Assembly: GCA_051648405.1 (NCBI GenBank)
Contig: JBOFFC010000146.1
Span: 24,575 to 88,574, forward strand
DNA: 64,000 bases
Source: JBOFFC01 sp051648405
Lineage (GTDB): Bacteria; Planctomycetota; Planctomycetia; Pirellulales; Lacipirellulaceae
Reading direction: 5' to 3'
Part shown: positions 9,075 through 17,558 of the stretch, in pieces
How the letters are laid out: each line of letters opens with the position of its first letter
Position numbering within the stretch: the stretch's first letter is position 1
Translations under genes and position numbers: made by a program
Notes under the pieces: model-generated
Databases searched by the model: none
Seen by the model: only the letters and a program-made list of their open reading frames with translations
Told to the model about the DNA's origin: nothing

Positions 9075-10610
9075 ATGAACCAGCAGAACGGCGCCAAGGT
9101 TGCGGTGATCGGCGGGGGCCTGGGAGGGCTCGCCGCGGCGTGCACGCTCGCCGCGCGGGGGTACGCGGTGTCCCTGTTCGAGCGCAACGCCACCGTCGGC
9201 GGCAAGGCGGTGCAGCTCCGCAGGGGCGGCTACCGCTTCGACATGGGTCCGACCATCCTGACGCTCCCCTCGGTGCTGCGGCGGATCTTTGGCGAGGCGG
9301 GCCTCGCCCTCGAGGAGCGGATGGAGCTGCTGCGGCTCGACCCGCAATGGCGCTGCTTCTTCGACGACCACACGGTGCTCGACCTGGTGGCCGACCTCGA
9401 CGCAATGAAGCGCACGCTGCGCGAGTTCTCCGGCCGCGACGACGTCGGCGCCGGGTACGAGAAGTTCCTCAACACCAGCAAGCGGCTGCACGAGATCTCC
9501 GACCGCTTCTTCTTCTGGAAGAGCGTCGGTGGCATCGTCGATACGATGGACATGAAGGGGACCTTTAACGCCAAGGTCCTGGGGGACTTGCTGCAACTGC
9601 GAATGGGTCAGACCGTCGCGAAGACGGTCCGCTCGCACGTCCCCGACGCGCGCGTCGCGCAGATGATCGACCACTTCACGCAGTACGTCGGTTCGAACCC
9701 CGAGGGCTCCCCCGCCGTGCTGTGCGGCATCGCCCACATGCAGACGAGCGAGGGGGTTTGGTACCCGATGGGGGGGACCCGCGCCGTGCCCGAGGCGCTC
9801 GCGCGGCTGGCCAGCGAGCTGGGGGTCGAGGTCCACACCGAGACACCCGTGCGGAAGATCGTCGTCGAGCACGGCCGCACGGTGGGGGTCGAGACGCAGG
9901 AGGGGGTGCGTCACGCGTGCGACGCCGTCGTGAGCAACTGCGACAGCGTGCTGACGCACAAGGAGCTGCTCGGCGAAGGCCCCAAGTCGCCGTTCCTGCG
10001 CCGCCGGAAGTACGAGCCGGCTTGTTCAGGGGTGGTGCTCTACCTGGGCCTCAAGCGTCGGTTCGACCAACTGCTGCACCACAACTTCGTCTTCTCCGAA
10101 GACCCGCACGAGGAGTTCAAGGCGATCTACCAGCGTGGCGAGCCGGCGCCCGACCCGACGTGCTACGTCTGCGCGCCGGCGACCAGCGAGCCAGGGGTCG
10201 CCCCCCCGGGGGGCGAGGCGCTGTACATCCTGGTCCACACCCCCTACCGACGAGACGGGCAGGACTGGAAGAAGATGCTCCCCGCCTACCGCCAGGTGAT
10301 CCTCGACAAGCTCGAACGGACCGCGGGGATGGAAGGGATCAGCGACGCGATCGAGGTCGAGGAAGCGCTGACGCCGGCCGACATCGAGAGCCGCTACAAC
10401 ACGCTCCGCGGGGCGATCTACGGCCTGGCGAGCCACGGCCGATTCTTCGGCGCGTTCAAGCCGGCGAATCGCAGCCGCGACGTAAAGGGGCTCTACCTGG
10501 CCGGGGGCGCCGCCCACCCGGGCCCCGGCATGCCGATGGTGCTGATGAGCGGCTGGATCGCGGCCGATGCGCTCGACGCCGACCACGCCAAGGCAGCGGT
10601 GGCGCGCTGA
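9075..10610 (+). CDS. CrtN/CrtP-family carotenoid oxidoreductase (second copy)
   Basis: Second FAD-dependent phytoene-desaturase-family enzyme, 511 residues, with GGGLGG at 13-18, the DMGPTILTLP signature and a C-terminal LAGGAAHPGPGMPMV. It is clearly diverged from the first copy, which suggests a split between backbone desaturation and terminal oxidation to an aldehyde (CrtN versus CrtP roles); which copy does which is not resolvable here. It follows the aldehyde dehydrogenase by 69 bases and is followed by a long heptamer repeat array before the acyltransferase gene. Confidence 0.88.
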   Translation: MNQQNGAKVAVIGGGLGGLAAACTLAARGYAVSLFERNATVGGKAVQLRRGGYRFDMGPTILTLPSVLRRIFGEAGLALEERMELLRLDPQWRCFFDDHTVLDLVADLDAMKRTLREFSGRDDVGAGYEKFLNTSKRLHEISDRFFFWKSVGGIVDTMDMKGTFNAKVLGDLLQLRMGQTVAKTVRSHVPDARVAQMIDHFTQYVGSNPEGSPAVLCGIAHMQTSEGVWYPMGGTRAVPEALARLASELGVEVHTETPVRKIVVEHGRTVGVETQEGVRHACDAVVSNCDSVLTHKELLGEGPKSPFLRRRKYEPACSGVVLYLGLKRRFDQLLHHNFVFSEDPHEEFKAIYQRGEPAPDPTCYVCAPATSEPGVAPPGGEALYILVHTPYRRDGQDWKKMLPAYRQVILDKLERTAGMEGISDAIEVEEALTPADIESRYNTLRGAIYGLASHGRFFGAFKPANRSRDVKGLYLAGGAAHPGPGMPMVLMSGWIAADALDADHAKAAVAR

Positions 10611-10613
10611 CGC

Positions 10614-10767
10614 AAATGACCAGTGACCAGTGACCAGTGACCAGTGACCAGTGACCAGTGACCAGTGACCAAGAGGAGTGGGCGGTAGGCAGTGAGCGGT
10701 GGGCCGTAACCGACAGCATTTGGTCATTGGTGCTTGGTCATTGGTGCTTGGTCATTGGTGCTTTCTG
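10614..10767. repeat. Heptamer repeat array, 22 units
   Basis: Beginning three bases after a stop codon, the whole gap reads in one 7-base register: an imperfect unit, seven exact cagtgac copies (10621-10669), then agtgggc, ggtaggc, agtgagc and ggtgggc, then alternating ttggtca/ttggtgc units (a 14-base unit three times from 10720). The last block is roughly complementary to the first, so the RNA could fold as a long imperfect hairpin. It lies inside the carotenoid operon. Confidence 0.9.
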
Positions 10768-10792
10768 TACTTAGGACGCTTGCTCCCAACTG

Positions 10793-11644
10793 ATGCCACA
10801 ACGCTCCGACAGCCCGTCTCCCGCCGTCTCGCCGTGGCTCCTCGGCTGGTTCCTGTGGTACGTGCGGCGTTACCTGCGTAAGTCGTTCCACTCGGTCGCG
10901 CTGCTGGGGGGCGAGGGGCCCTGCGTGCCGCTCGATGCGCCGCTCGTTGTGTACATGAACCACGCCTCGTGGTGGGACCCGCTGGTGGCGATGCACCTGG
11001 CGGCTGCGGAGCTCCCCGGCAAAGCCCTGTACGCCCCGTTCGACGCCGAGGCGCTCGCCCGCTACCCGGTCTTCGAGCGGCTCGGGTTCTTCGGCGTCGA
11101 GCAAGAGACGCGGCGTGGCGCCGCCGCTTACCTGCGGACCTCGCGCGACGTGCTCGCCCGACCGGGGGGCTCGCTGTGGATTACCCCCGAGGGGCGGTTC
11201 GTCGATCCGCGCGACGAGGCCGTAGCCTTCAAGCCGGGCCTTGCGCACGTCATCGAAGACCTCGCGGCGTCGAACCCCTCGACGGTCGTCCTGCCGCTGG
11301 CGATCGAGTACCCGTTTTGGGAAGAACGCCTCCCCGAGGCCCTCGCCGCGTGGGGCGAGCCGATCGTCGTGGCCGACCACGCGGGGCTCGACAAAGGGGC
11401 CTGGGACGCGCTGCTGCGGGAGCGGCTGCGCGCGACGCAAGGGGCGTTGTCCCAGGCGTCGATCGCCCGAAACGCCGCCGCGTTCCGCGTGCTCCTCGGG
11501 GGGGCGGAAGGCGTCGGCGGGCCCTACGAGGGGTGGCGAAAGCTGATCGCCCGCGCGACCGGCCGGCGCTACCAGCCGAACCACAGCGATAAACTGCGGC
11601 TCGGGGGTGCGGAACCACCGATGAACACGGAGGAACGCAGATGA
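10793..11644 (+). CDS. Lysophospholipid-acyltransferase-type acyltransferase (carotenoid)
   Basis: PlsC-like acyltransferase of 283 residues. The catalytic HX4D is His57-Asp62 (NHASWWDP) and the acyl-acceptor block PEGR is at 132-135. An N-terminal hydrophobic segment (about residues 14-25) suggests membrane association. It is coupled by an ATGA overlap to a glycosyltransferase and lies in the carotenoid operon, so it probably esterifies the sugar of a glycosylated carotenoid acid, the role of CrtO in staphyloxanthin synthesis (inference by analogy). A general phospholipid role is less likely given the context. Confidence 0.82.
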   Translation: MPQRSDSPSPAVSPWLLGWFLWYVRRYLRKSFHSVALLGGEGPCVPLDAPLVVYMNHASWWDPLVAMHLAAAELPGKALYAPFDAEALARYPVFERLGFFGVEQETRRGAAAYLRTSRDVLARPGGSLWITPEGRFVDPRDEAVAFKPGLAHVIEDLAASNPSTVVLPLAIEYPFWEERLPEALAAWGEPIVVADHAGLDKGAWDALLRERLRATQGALSQASIARNAAAFRVLLGGAEGVGGPYEGWRKLIARATGRRYQPNHSDKLRLGGAEPPMNTEERR

Positions 11645-12765
11645 CGACAACGGTCCTTGCCGCCTTGTCGCTGGTGTTCGCGGCGTTGCCGTTCTACTTC
11701 TACTTGCGGAACCGAGTGGTGTTCCGCTTGGCGCCGTTCGAGGCGCCATCGGCGGATACCCGGTTGTCGGTCCTGGTCCCCGCGCGGAACGAGGCCGCCA
11801 ACATCGAGGCGTGCGTCGAGTCGATCCTCGCGGCCGCGGACGGGGTCACCGTCGAGGTCGTTGCGCTCGACGACTCGTCAGAGGACGACACGGCGGCGAT
11901 CGTCGCGCTACTCACTTCGGGGGACTCGCGTGTCCGATCGCTCCGCGGCGCGCCGCTCCCCGCCGGTTGGAACGGCAAGCAGCACGCTTGCCAGCAGCTC
12001 GCCGAAGCCGCCCGTTACGAGCGCCTGCTGTTCCTCGACGCCGACGTGCGCCTCGAACCGCACGCCATCCCGCGGCTGGTTGCCGAGCAGCGGCGGTCGG
12101 GGGCAGCGCTCGTGAGTGGCTTCCCGAGGCAAGTCACCGGGACCCTGTCCGAAGGGCTGCTGTTGCCACTGATCCACTTCATCCTGCTGGGGTTCTTGTC
12201 GCTGCGGCGGATGCGGCAGGACGCCGACCCGGCCTTCGGCGCCGGCTGCGGGCAACTGTTCTTCACCGAGAAGGACGCTTACTTCGCCGCCGGGGGGCAC
12301 GCGGCGGTGAAGTCGTCGCGTCACGACGGCGTCACGCTCCCCCGCGCGTACCGCAAGGCGGGCCTCGCCACGGACCTGTTCGACGCCACCGACCTGGCCC
12401 GCTGCCGGATGTACGCCGGCGCGCGGCAGGTTTGGCGGGGACTGCTGAAGAACGCGACCGAAGGGGTCGCCAAACCGGCGCTACTCCCGGCGGTTACGCT
12501 GGTCCTCGGCCTGGGGCAAGTGGCGCCGCTGCCGATATTGGTCGCCAGTTGTTGGGGGGGAGGTTGGTCGGCCGCTTCGGTGCTCGCTGGGCTCGCCGCG
12601 ATCGCGTCGTACGCCCCGCGCTTCGACGCAGCCGACCGCTTCCGCCAGTCGCGGCTCGGGGCGCTGCTCCACCCGCTGGGGGTGCTGCTGTTCCTCGTCG
12701 CGCAGTGGGAGGCGCTGGTTCGATCAACGACAGGCAAGCAGGTGGCGTGGAAAGGGAGGCAGTAG
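11641..12765 (+). CDS. Membrane-associated family 2 glycosyltransferase (carotenoid)
   Basis: GT2-fold enzyme of 374 residues with an N-terminal membrane helix, the nucleotide-sugar segment VLVPARNE, a DDSS strand-end motif, the metal-binding FLDADV, the acceptor region GAGCGQLFF and about three C-terminal membrane segments. This layout matches CrtQ-like carotenoid glycosyltransferases, which esterify a sugar to a carotenoid carboxylate. Last gene of the carotenoid operon; its stop abuts a heptamer array that may act as the operon's transcription end and lies between it and the convergent ABC permease gene. Confidence 0.85.
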   Translation: MTTTVLAALSLVFAALPFYFYLRNRVVFRLAPFEAPSADTRLSVLVPARNEAANIEACVESILAAADGVTVEVVALDDSSEDDTAAIVALLTSGDSRVRSLRGAPLPAGWNGKQHACQQLAEAARYERLLFLDADVRLEPHAIPRLVAEQRRSGAALVSGFPRQVTGTLSEGLLLPLIHFILLGFLSLRRMRQDADPAFGAGCGQLFFTEKDAYFAAGGHAAVKSSRHDGVTLPRAYRKAGLATDLFDATDLARCRMYAGARQVWRGLLKNATEGVAKPALLPAVTLVLGLGQVAPLPILVASCWGGGWSAASVLAGLAAIASYAPRFDAADRFRQSRLGALLHPLGVLLFLVAQWEALVRSTTGKQVAWKGRQ

Positions 12766-12842
12766 GGGAATTCGGAGGTCGGAATGCGGAATCGTCCCGG
12801 ACACGCCGCGTTCCGAACTCCGTACTCCCAATTCCCCCTCAG
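12765..12842. repeat. Heptamer repeat between convergent genes, imperfect hairpin
   Basis: Units such as cggaggt, cggaatg and cggaatc, then gcgttcc, gaactcc, gtactcc and caattcc, run in one 7-base register. The left arm (12765-12791) pairs with the right arm (12810-12836) at 22 of 27 positions, so transcription from either side would make a stem. It fills the whole gap between two convergent stop codons and could be a bidirectional terminator. Confidence 0.8.
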
Positions 12843-14041
12843 TCTCGTTCCCAGCGCAGCGCGAACAGCCTCGCGATCAGCAGCAGGACCACGGTCGCCG
12901 CGGCCATGAACGCCAGCTCGGGCCACAGCTCGGTGGCCGGCAGGTCGCGCCAGAAGAGCTTTGTGTAGCCGTCGATCGCCCAGGCGTTGAACGTCACGCG
13001 CCCGAGCTGCTGCATCGAGTCGCTCATCAAGTAGCGAGGGACCATGCTCCCCCCCAGCGCCGACATCGACAGCACGAGGACCACGCTCACGGCGTTGAGC
13101 TGCGCGCGGCTGCGGCACGCGGCGGCCAGGGCGAGCGCGAGTGCGGAGGCGGCGGCGGCGGTCGCCAAGGTCATCGGCACGAACCCGTCGAGCTTCTTCA
13201 CGACGTCCACGCCGAACGCCACTTGCGCCCAAGCGAACATCACCGCGATCTGCACGAAGCCCACCAGCGCGATCGACAACCACTTGCCGAGCAACACGTG
13301 CGTCATCGTCAGCCGCGAAGCGAGCAGCCGTTCAAGCGTCTGATTCTCTTCTTCTTCTAGGAGCGCCCCGGCCGCGCCGGTGGCGCTGAACAGCAGGAAC
13401 ATCACGGCGATCCCCGCGGCGTACATCGACACTACGGGGTTTGCCTTGCTCTCGCCCAGTACGTCGATCACCTCGACCGCCGACGGCGCCGAGAGCGGCG
13501 ATGAAGCCGATAGCGAAGGCTGTTGCGGCGCCGGCGCCCCGGGTGGGAGCGGCCGCCCGGCGGAAGCCCTCTCGGCGAACGTCGCGCCGATCGCTTCTTG
13601 CACGAGGGCCGCGGCGAGCTTCGGGCTCACCTGGTCGGACGAGTCGGCGAGCAAAAACACCTTGCCGGGCTCGGACGTATCGAGCGTTGCGCTCCACCCC
13701 TCAGGGACGACGATCGCAACGCTCGCGTCGCCCCGCAGGACGCGGTCGCGAGCGGCGTCGAGCGGATCGGGAGACGGCGTCGCGCCGGCGTCGATCAGTC
13801 GGATCGCGTCGCTCCCTTTGATTTTCTCGGCGAGCTGCTTCGCGGCGTCGCCGCTGTCGAGGTTGGTGACCGCGAGCTTGATGCGCTTCGATCTACCCGA
13901 GCCGACGCCGTTGTCGAAGATCCAAGCGAAGATCGTGAAGAACAAGATGGGGACGAGGAATGTCAGCAGCAGCTCGGCGCGCGCGTGGGTCATCCGCCTC
14001 AATCCGACCATCGCGACTTCACGAACCAGGCGGGTGGTCAT
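12839..14041 (-). CDS. ABC-2 type transporter permease
   Basis: Integral membrane subunit of an ABC exporter, 400 residues, with the ABC-2 layout: one N-terminal membrane helix (about residues 26-45), a large extracytoplasmic domain of roughly 190 residues, then five helices in the C-terminal half, the last ending in the basic tail RLFALRWERD. The start overlaps the ATPase stop by four bases. The substrate is unknown; ABC-2 exporters carry lipids, polysaccharides or drugs. Proximity to the carotenoid operon is convergent, so shared expression is not implied. Confidence 0.85.
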   Translation of the reverse strand: MTTRLVREVAMVGLRRMTHARAELLLTFLVPILFFTIFAWIFDNGVGSGRSKRIKLAVTNLDSGDAAKQLAEKIKGSDAIRLIDAGATPSPDPLDAARDRVLRGDASVAIVVPEGWSATLDTSEPGKVFLLADSSDQVSPKLAAALVQEAIGATFAERASAGRPLPPGAPAPQQPSLSASSPLSAPSAVEVIDVLGESKANPVVSMYAAGIAVMFLLFSATGAAGALLEEEENQTLERLLASRLTMTHVLLGKWLSIALVGFVQIAVMFAWAQVAFGVDVVKKLDGFVPMTLATAAAASALALALAAACRSRAQLNAVSVVLVLSMSALGGSMVPRYLMSDSMQQLGRVTFNAWAIDGYTKLFWRDLPATELWPELAFMAAATVVLLLIARLFALRWERD

Positions 14042-14982
14042 TCGCGCAGCTCCCGCCCGGTGAGGTGCAGGAAGACCGCTTGCAAGTCGGGGGCGTGGAC
14101 CTCGAGGTCGCGGAGGTCCCCCCCGGCCGACGCCACGGCGTCGAGGACGCGCGGCAGCTCCGCGGCGACGTTCCGCAGGCGAGCGCTCCAGACGAGGGGG
14201 TCGCCCCCCACCGCGCGATCGACGCCGGGGACGAGGCTGGCGACCATCCCCGCGGCGCCGTTGGCGAGCGGCTTGGAGAACCGCAGCGTTGCGCGTCGGT
14301 CGGCGCCGATCGTCTGATCGATGAGCTCGGTGAGCGTGCCGTCGGCGATCACCCGGCCGGCATCGACGATCACGATCCGGTCCGCCTCGCGCTCGGCTTC
14401 TTCCAGGTGGTGCGTCGTCAGGACGATCGCCGTTCCCTCGTCACGCAACGAGCGAATCATCGCAAAGATTCGTGCGCGGCTCTGGGGATCGACCCCCACC
14501 GTCGGCTCGTCGAGCAGCAGCACGCGCGGCGAATGGAGCACGCCGCACGCCAGGTTCACGCGCCGCTTCATGCCGCCGGAGAAGGTCCGCGGGAGGTCGT
14601 CGGCGCGGTCTTCGAGGCCGGTCCACTCGAGCGCCCAGTCGATGCGCTCGCGGAGCCGCCCCCCGCGAAGGCCGTTGAAGACTCCGAACGCGCGGAGGTT
14701 CTCGCGCGTGGTGAGGTCGGGGTAGACCCCCAGTTCCTGTGGCACGAAGCCGAGCGCCTCGCGCCCGCCGCGGGCCGGCAGGGTCCTGCCGAGCAGCTCG
14801 ATCGTGCCGGCATCGACCCGTACGCGGCCACAGATCGCGCGGATGAGCGTCGTCTTGCCTGCGCCGTTGGGGCCGAGCAGCGCCAGCAGCTCTCCCGACT
14901 CAACGGCGAACGACACGCCCTCGAGCGCCGGCTGCGCGCCATACGACTTCGCGAGCCCCTCGACGCGCAGCGCGGTGGTCAT
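14038..14982 (-). CDS. ABC transporter ATP-binding protein
   Basis: Nucleotide-binding subunit of 314 residues from the ATG at 14982; a longer frame to 15078 lacks conserved sequence. Walker A GPNGAGKT is at 37-44, the signature FSGGMKRR starts at 134 and Walker B LLLDEP is at 155-160, followed by an H-loop TTHHLEEAE. A C-terminal extension after about residue 215 matches the accessory domain of ABC-2 drug or lipid exporters. Coupled by an ATGA overlap to the permease downstream; the two form one exporter. Confidence 0.9.
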   Translation of the reverse strand: MTTALRVEGLAKSYGAQPALEGVSFAVESGELLALLGPNGAGKTTLIRAICGRVRVDAGTIELLGRTLPARGGREALGFVPQELGVYPDLTTRENLRAFGVFNGLRGGRLRERIDWALEWTGLEDRADDLPRTFSGGMKRRVNLACGVLHSPRVLLLDEPTVGVDPQSRARIFAMIRSLRDEGTAIVLTTHHLEEAEREADRIVIVDAGRVIADGTLTELIDQTIGADRRATLRFSKPLANGAAGMVASLVPGVDRAVGGDPLVWSARLRNVAAELPRVLDAVASAGGDLRDLEVHAPDLQAVFLHLTGRELRE

Positions 14983-15115
14983 CGGCGGCGGTCGCGGGGC
15001 GATAGCGTGGGCGTGAGGAGCGGGCCCCGTATCGTAGGCGATCCCCGCAATCCCGGCACGGCGGGTTTCGCACCGCACTCTTGCTAGCAGCGAAGCCCCC
15101 GCGCGATGCGGCGAA

Positions 15116-15158
15116 CGAAACTTGGGGGGAACGCCGCCGTGGCGTTCCCCCCGTTTCG
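15116..15158 (-). terminator. Strong hairpin after the second PEP-CTERM gene
   Basis: A perfect 12-base stem (15124-15135 with 15141-15152, loop gccgt) extends, past a two-base bulge, into a further six pairs (cgaaac with gtttcg). It lies 28 bases past the minus-strand PEP-CTERM stop and before the ABC ATPase start. The T-run is weak, so it may be a structural or Rho-assisted terminator. Confidence 0.6.
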
Positions 15159-15185
15159 CGACAACAACGCTGTCACAACGCCACT

Positions 15186-16397
15186 TCAGTCGCGCCGACG
15201 CCGCAGCGCAACCCCCGCCGCGAACGCGACCAACAGCCCCGCGGCCGGCTCGGGGACCTGGACGATCGCCTCGAGGGCATCGACATCGACCACAACGATC
15301 CCGTTGGGAGAGCCGACGGGAGGAAGCACGCGCAGGTTCGTGAGGGCGTACGCCTTGTCCCAGACGTGGCCGCCGTGCCCCAAGAAGCTGACGGCGCCGG
15401 TCGAGTCGAGCAGGAAGATCTCGCTCCCGGTGGCGTAGTAGCCCGTCGGGTCCGTGACGTCGATCACCTGGCGGATGCTGAACAGCACCGAGTCAAACGC
15501 CCCGCCGCCAGTCGGGTTTCGGTCGAACGATTCATTCGACTCGAGCTGGTCGAGGACCATCAGCGCGTCGAGGTCGATCGCCTCGGTACCTCGCAAATCC
15601 GCCCCGGGGGGGTTCGCCAGCACAGCGGAGCCCGGGACGGGACCGAGCAACGCCGCGACCGCGCTAACGACACCGCCGTGCGTCAAGTAGACGCCGCCCG
15701 TACCGTTCCACACGGACACCCCGCTGAAGGTATCGACCTCAAGCGAGTACTTATCGACGTCGGCCGTGAAGCCCGGTTCCGGCCCCCAGACCTCGACGCC
15801 GTCGATGTCGTTGGGGAGGGGCATGCCGTTGATCTCGACCTGCGTTGCCCAGACGGTCTGCGTCTGCGGCGGAGCGAAGGCGCCGGCGTTCTCGACGCTG
15901 ATCTCCCCGGCGCCTCCGATCAAGTTTCCGTTCGAAAGTGGGACCGGGCCACCCGACGGGAGCGTCCACGGCCCGAACGCGCCGGCGCCCCCCGCTGCGG
16001 GGGGAACGACGACCGCGGACTCGCGGTCGATCGAGAAGATGAGGTGCGCCAAGTCGAGCCGCGACACGGCGTCGTACCAGGCGTCGCCGTGGTTGGCGAT
16101 CGCGTCGATGTCCTGGTCGGGGGTCCAGTTGGGGCGCGTCCCCGTGAAGTCCTGGCCATCGGCCACGCCGCCGATGCCGTCCCACGCGATGATCTGCTGC
16201 GGATCGACGGCCGGTGTTGAATCGACGTCGCGGTCGTGCGAGTACTCTTTGCCGATCACGACGCTCGGCGGCTCGACCCCCGGACCGACGTTCTGCGACC
16301 CTACGATCGGCACGGGGGTGTAAGGGATCGTCGCCAGAGCGAGCGACGAGCAAGCCACGGCGCACACGGCGCCGAGGCTAAAGGGGTAGCGGGTCAT
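15186..16397 (-). CDS. PEP-CTERM protein of unknown function
   Basis: Secreted protein of 403 residues: signal peptide at about residues 1-23 (cleavage near ALA), a long acidic low-lysine ectodomain rich in Gly, Asp, Val and Thr, and a C-terminal sorting signal beginning VPEPAAG and ending in RRRRD. No enzymatic motif was recognised. A good ribosome site (GGAGGAAA) sits seven bases before the ATG. Monocistronic, with a hairpin downstream. Probably a surface or extracellular-matrix protein processed by an exosortase encoded elsewhere. Confidence 0.82.
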   Translation of the reverse strand: MTRYPFSLGAVCAVACSSLALATIPYTPVPIVGSQNVGPGVEPPSVVIGKEYSHDRDVDSTPAVDPQQIIAWDGIGGVADGQDFTGTRPNWTPDQDIDAIANHGDAWYDAVSRLDLAHLIFSIDRESAVVVPPAAGGAGAFGPWTLPSGGPVPLSNGNLIGGAGEISVENAGAFAPPQTQTVWATQVEINGMPLPNDIDGVEVWGPEPGFTADVDKYSLEVDTFSGVSVWNGTGGVYLTHGGVVSAVAALLGPVPGSAVLANPPGADLRGTEAIDLDALMVLDQLESNESFDRNPTGGGAFDSVLFSIRQVIDVTDPTGYYATGSEIFLLDSTGAVSFLGHGGHVWDKAYALTNLRVLPPVGSPNGIVVVDVDALEAIVQVPEPAAGLLVAFAAGVALRRRRD

Positions 16398-16766
16398 TAG
16401 CGTTTCCTCCGGACTGCGGGACAGGGGGGCGCAGACCGTAGGCCGCAGCGGGCCCTACGGGGCGCCGAACAACAGCGAGGAATTGGGCGAGATCACACGC
16501 AGAAGAAACTGCGGCTGCCGTCTCGATGACAGGAGGTGCGCAGCCTTGCGCCCGCATAGAGCAAATCGGGCGCGCCCCCCGCGGCCCGACAAAGATCGCG
16601 CTTTTCGAAGGCGCGACGACGTGTCGCACCGGAACTTCGCGCGGATTTCACCGGAGTCCGTTGCAATCGCCACGCGGCGAAGCGCACAGTGGAAGAGCGT
16701 CCCCCAGCGAAGGGCGTGACCCTTCGGCTGGTTGCGGACGGAGTCGGGCCCGACAGCGAGGACGCC
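16398..16766. other. Intergenic region between divergent genes, no gene seen
   Basis: This 369-base gap separates the divergent PEP-CTERM gene and the ECF sigma gene. Open frames here lack start sites with ribosome signals and family resemblance. One weak stem (tcgcgc with gcgcga near 16595-16615) was seen. It should contain both promoters, but none can be named with confidence. Confidence 0.5.
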
Positions 16767-17471
16767 ATGGCCCTCATCGGTTATGTGACACCGCACTCAG
16801 AGACGGGGGCCGATCGGTTCGATCGGACCCCCCGCTTGCTGGCGCGACTGCGAGCCGGCAACGCCGCCGCGCAGCGTGAGTTGTGGGAACGCTACTTCCG
16901 CCGGCTCGTGGCGCTCGCGCGCACGAAGCTCGGCAACACTCCGCGGGCCGCGGCCGACGAAGAGGACGTCGCCATCGTCGCGATCGAAGCGCTCCTCGAG
17001 GGCCTCGCCCGCGACCGCTTCCCCGACCTCGGACGCAGCGGCTCGGTCTGGGCGCTTCTAGCGAAGATCGCCGCCCGCGAGGCGGTCAACGAACGCCGTC
17101 GACAGCACGCGCTCAAGCGTGGCGGCGGGCGCGTGGTCAGCCCGTTGCGCTGGGACGAAGACGAACCGCAGTCACACGCCGCCCCCCCGGCGCCGATCCG
17201 CTCCAACGAGCCGATCGACCAGCACGAGCCCCCCGAAGCGGTGGCCCTGGTGCACGAGGCGTTCGAGCGGCTGATGGCCGCCTGCTCGGACCCGATGCTG
17301 CGCGATGTCGCTCAGCGGCGGATCGACGGCTGGACCAACGCCGAGATCGCCGAGGACCTGGGAGTCGCCGAACGGACGATCGAACGCCGCGTTCGCCGCG
17401 TGCGGGCGTGCTGGAACCGCGTCGGGGGCACGCCTCAGGGGGGGCGCCCCGAGGCGTCCGCCGGGCGTTGA
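16767..17471 (+). CDS. ECF-type RNA polymerase sigma factor
   Basis: Small sigma-70 family regulator of 234 residues. Region 2 lies at about residues 20-100 (AAQRELWERYFRRLVALAR and the helix ending REAVNERRRQHALKR); a Pro/Asp/Glu linker follows; region 4 is a helix-turn-helix near residues 180-215 (NAEIAEDLGVAERTIERRVRR). The ATG at 16767 is preceded by agcgagga and is better than a GTG at 16689. No anti-sigma or membrane sensor gene adjoins it, so how it is controlled is unclear. Its targets are unknown. Confidence 0.82.
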   Translation: MALIGYVTPHSETGADRFDRTPRLLARLRAGNAAAQRELWERYFRRLVALARTKLGNTPRAAADEEDVAIVAIEALLEGLARDRFPDLGRSGSVWALLAKIAAREAVNERRRQHALKRGGGRVVSPLRWDEDEPQSHAAPPAPIRSNEPIDQHEPPEAVALVHEAFERLMAACSDPMLRDVAQRRIDGWTNAEIAEDLGVAERTIERRVRRVRACWNRVGGTPQGGRPEASAGR

Positions 17472-17558
17472 TGCGGGGGGGGCGTTGTGCGAGAGTGCGG
17501 CCCTGGGGGGGACCCCCCCGGCCCCGCTCGTCTTCCGTAGCGTTCCGAAAGCCTCGCG

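Noticed and set aside
10614..10767. CRISPR array
   Set aside because: Units are contiguous 7-mers with no unique spacers, and no cas genes are present.
12839..14982. ABC exporter as part of the carotenoid pathway
   Set aside because: It is convergent with the carotenoid operon and separated by a hairpin-forming repeat, so the link is only adjacency.
17480..17530. G-run/C-run as a terminator before hisA
   Set aside because: The ggggggg and ccccccc tracts are separated by one base, too short for a loop, and no T-run follows.
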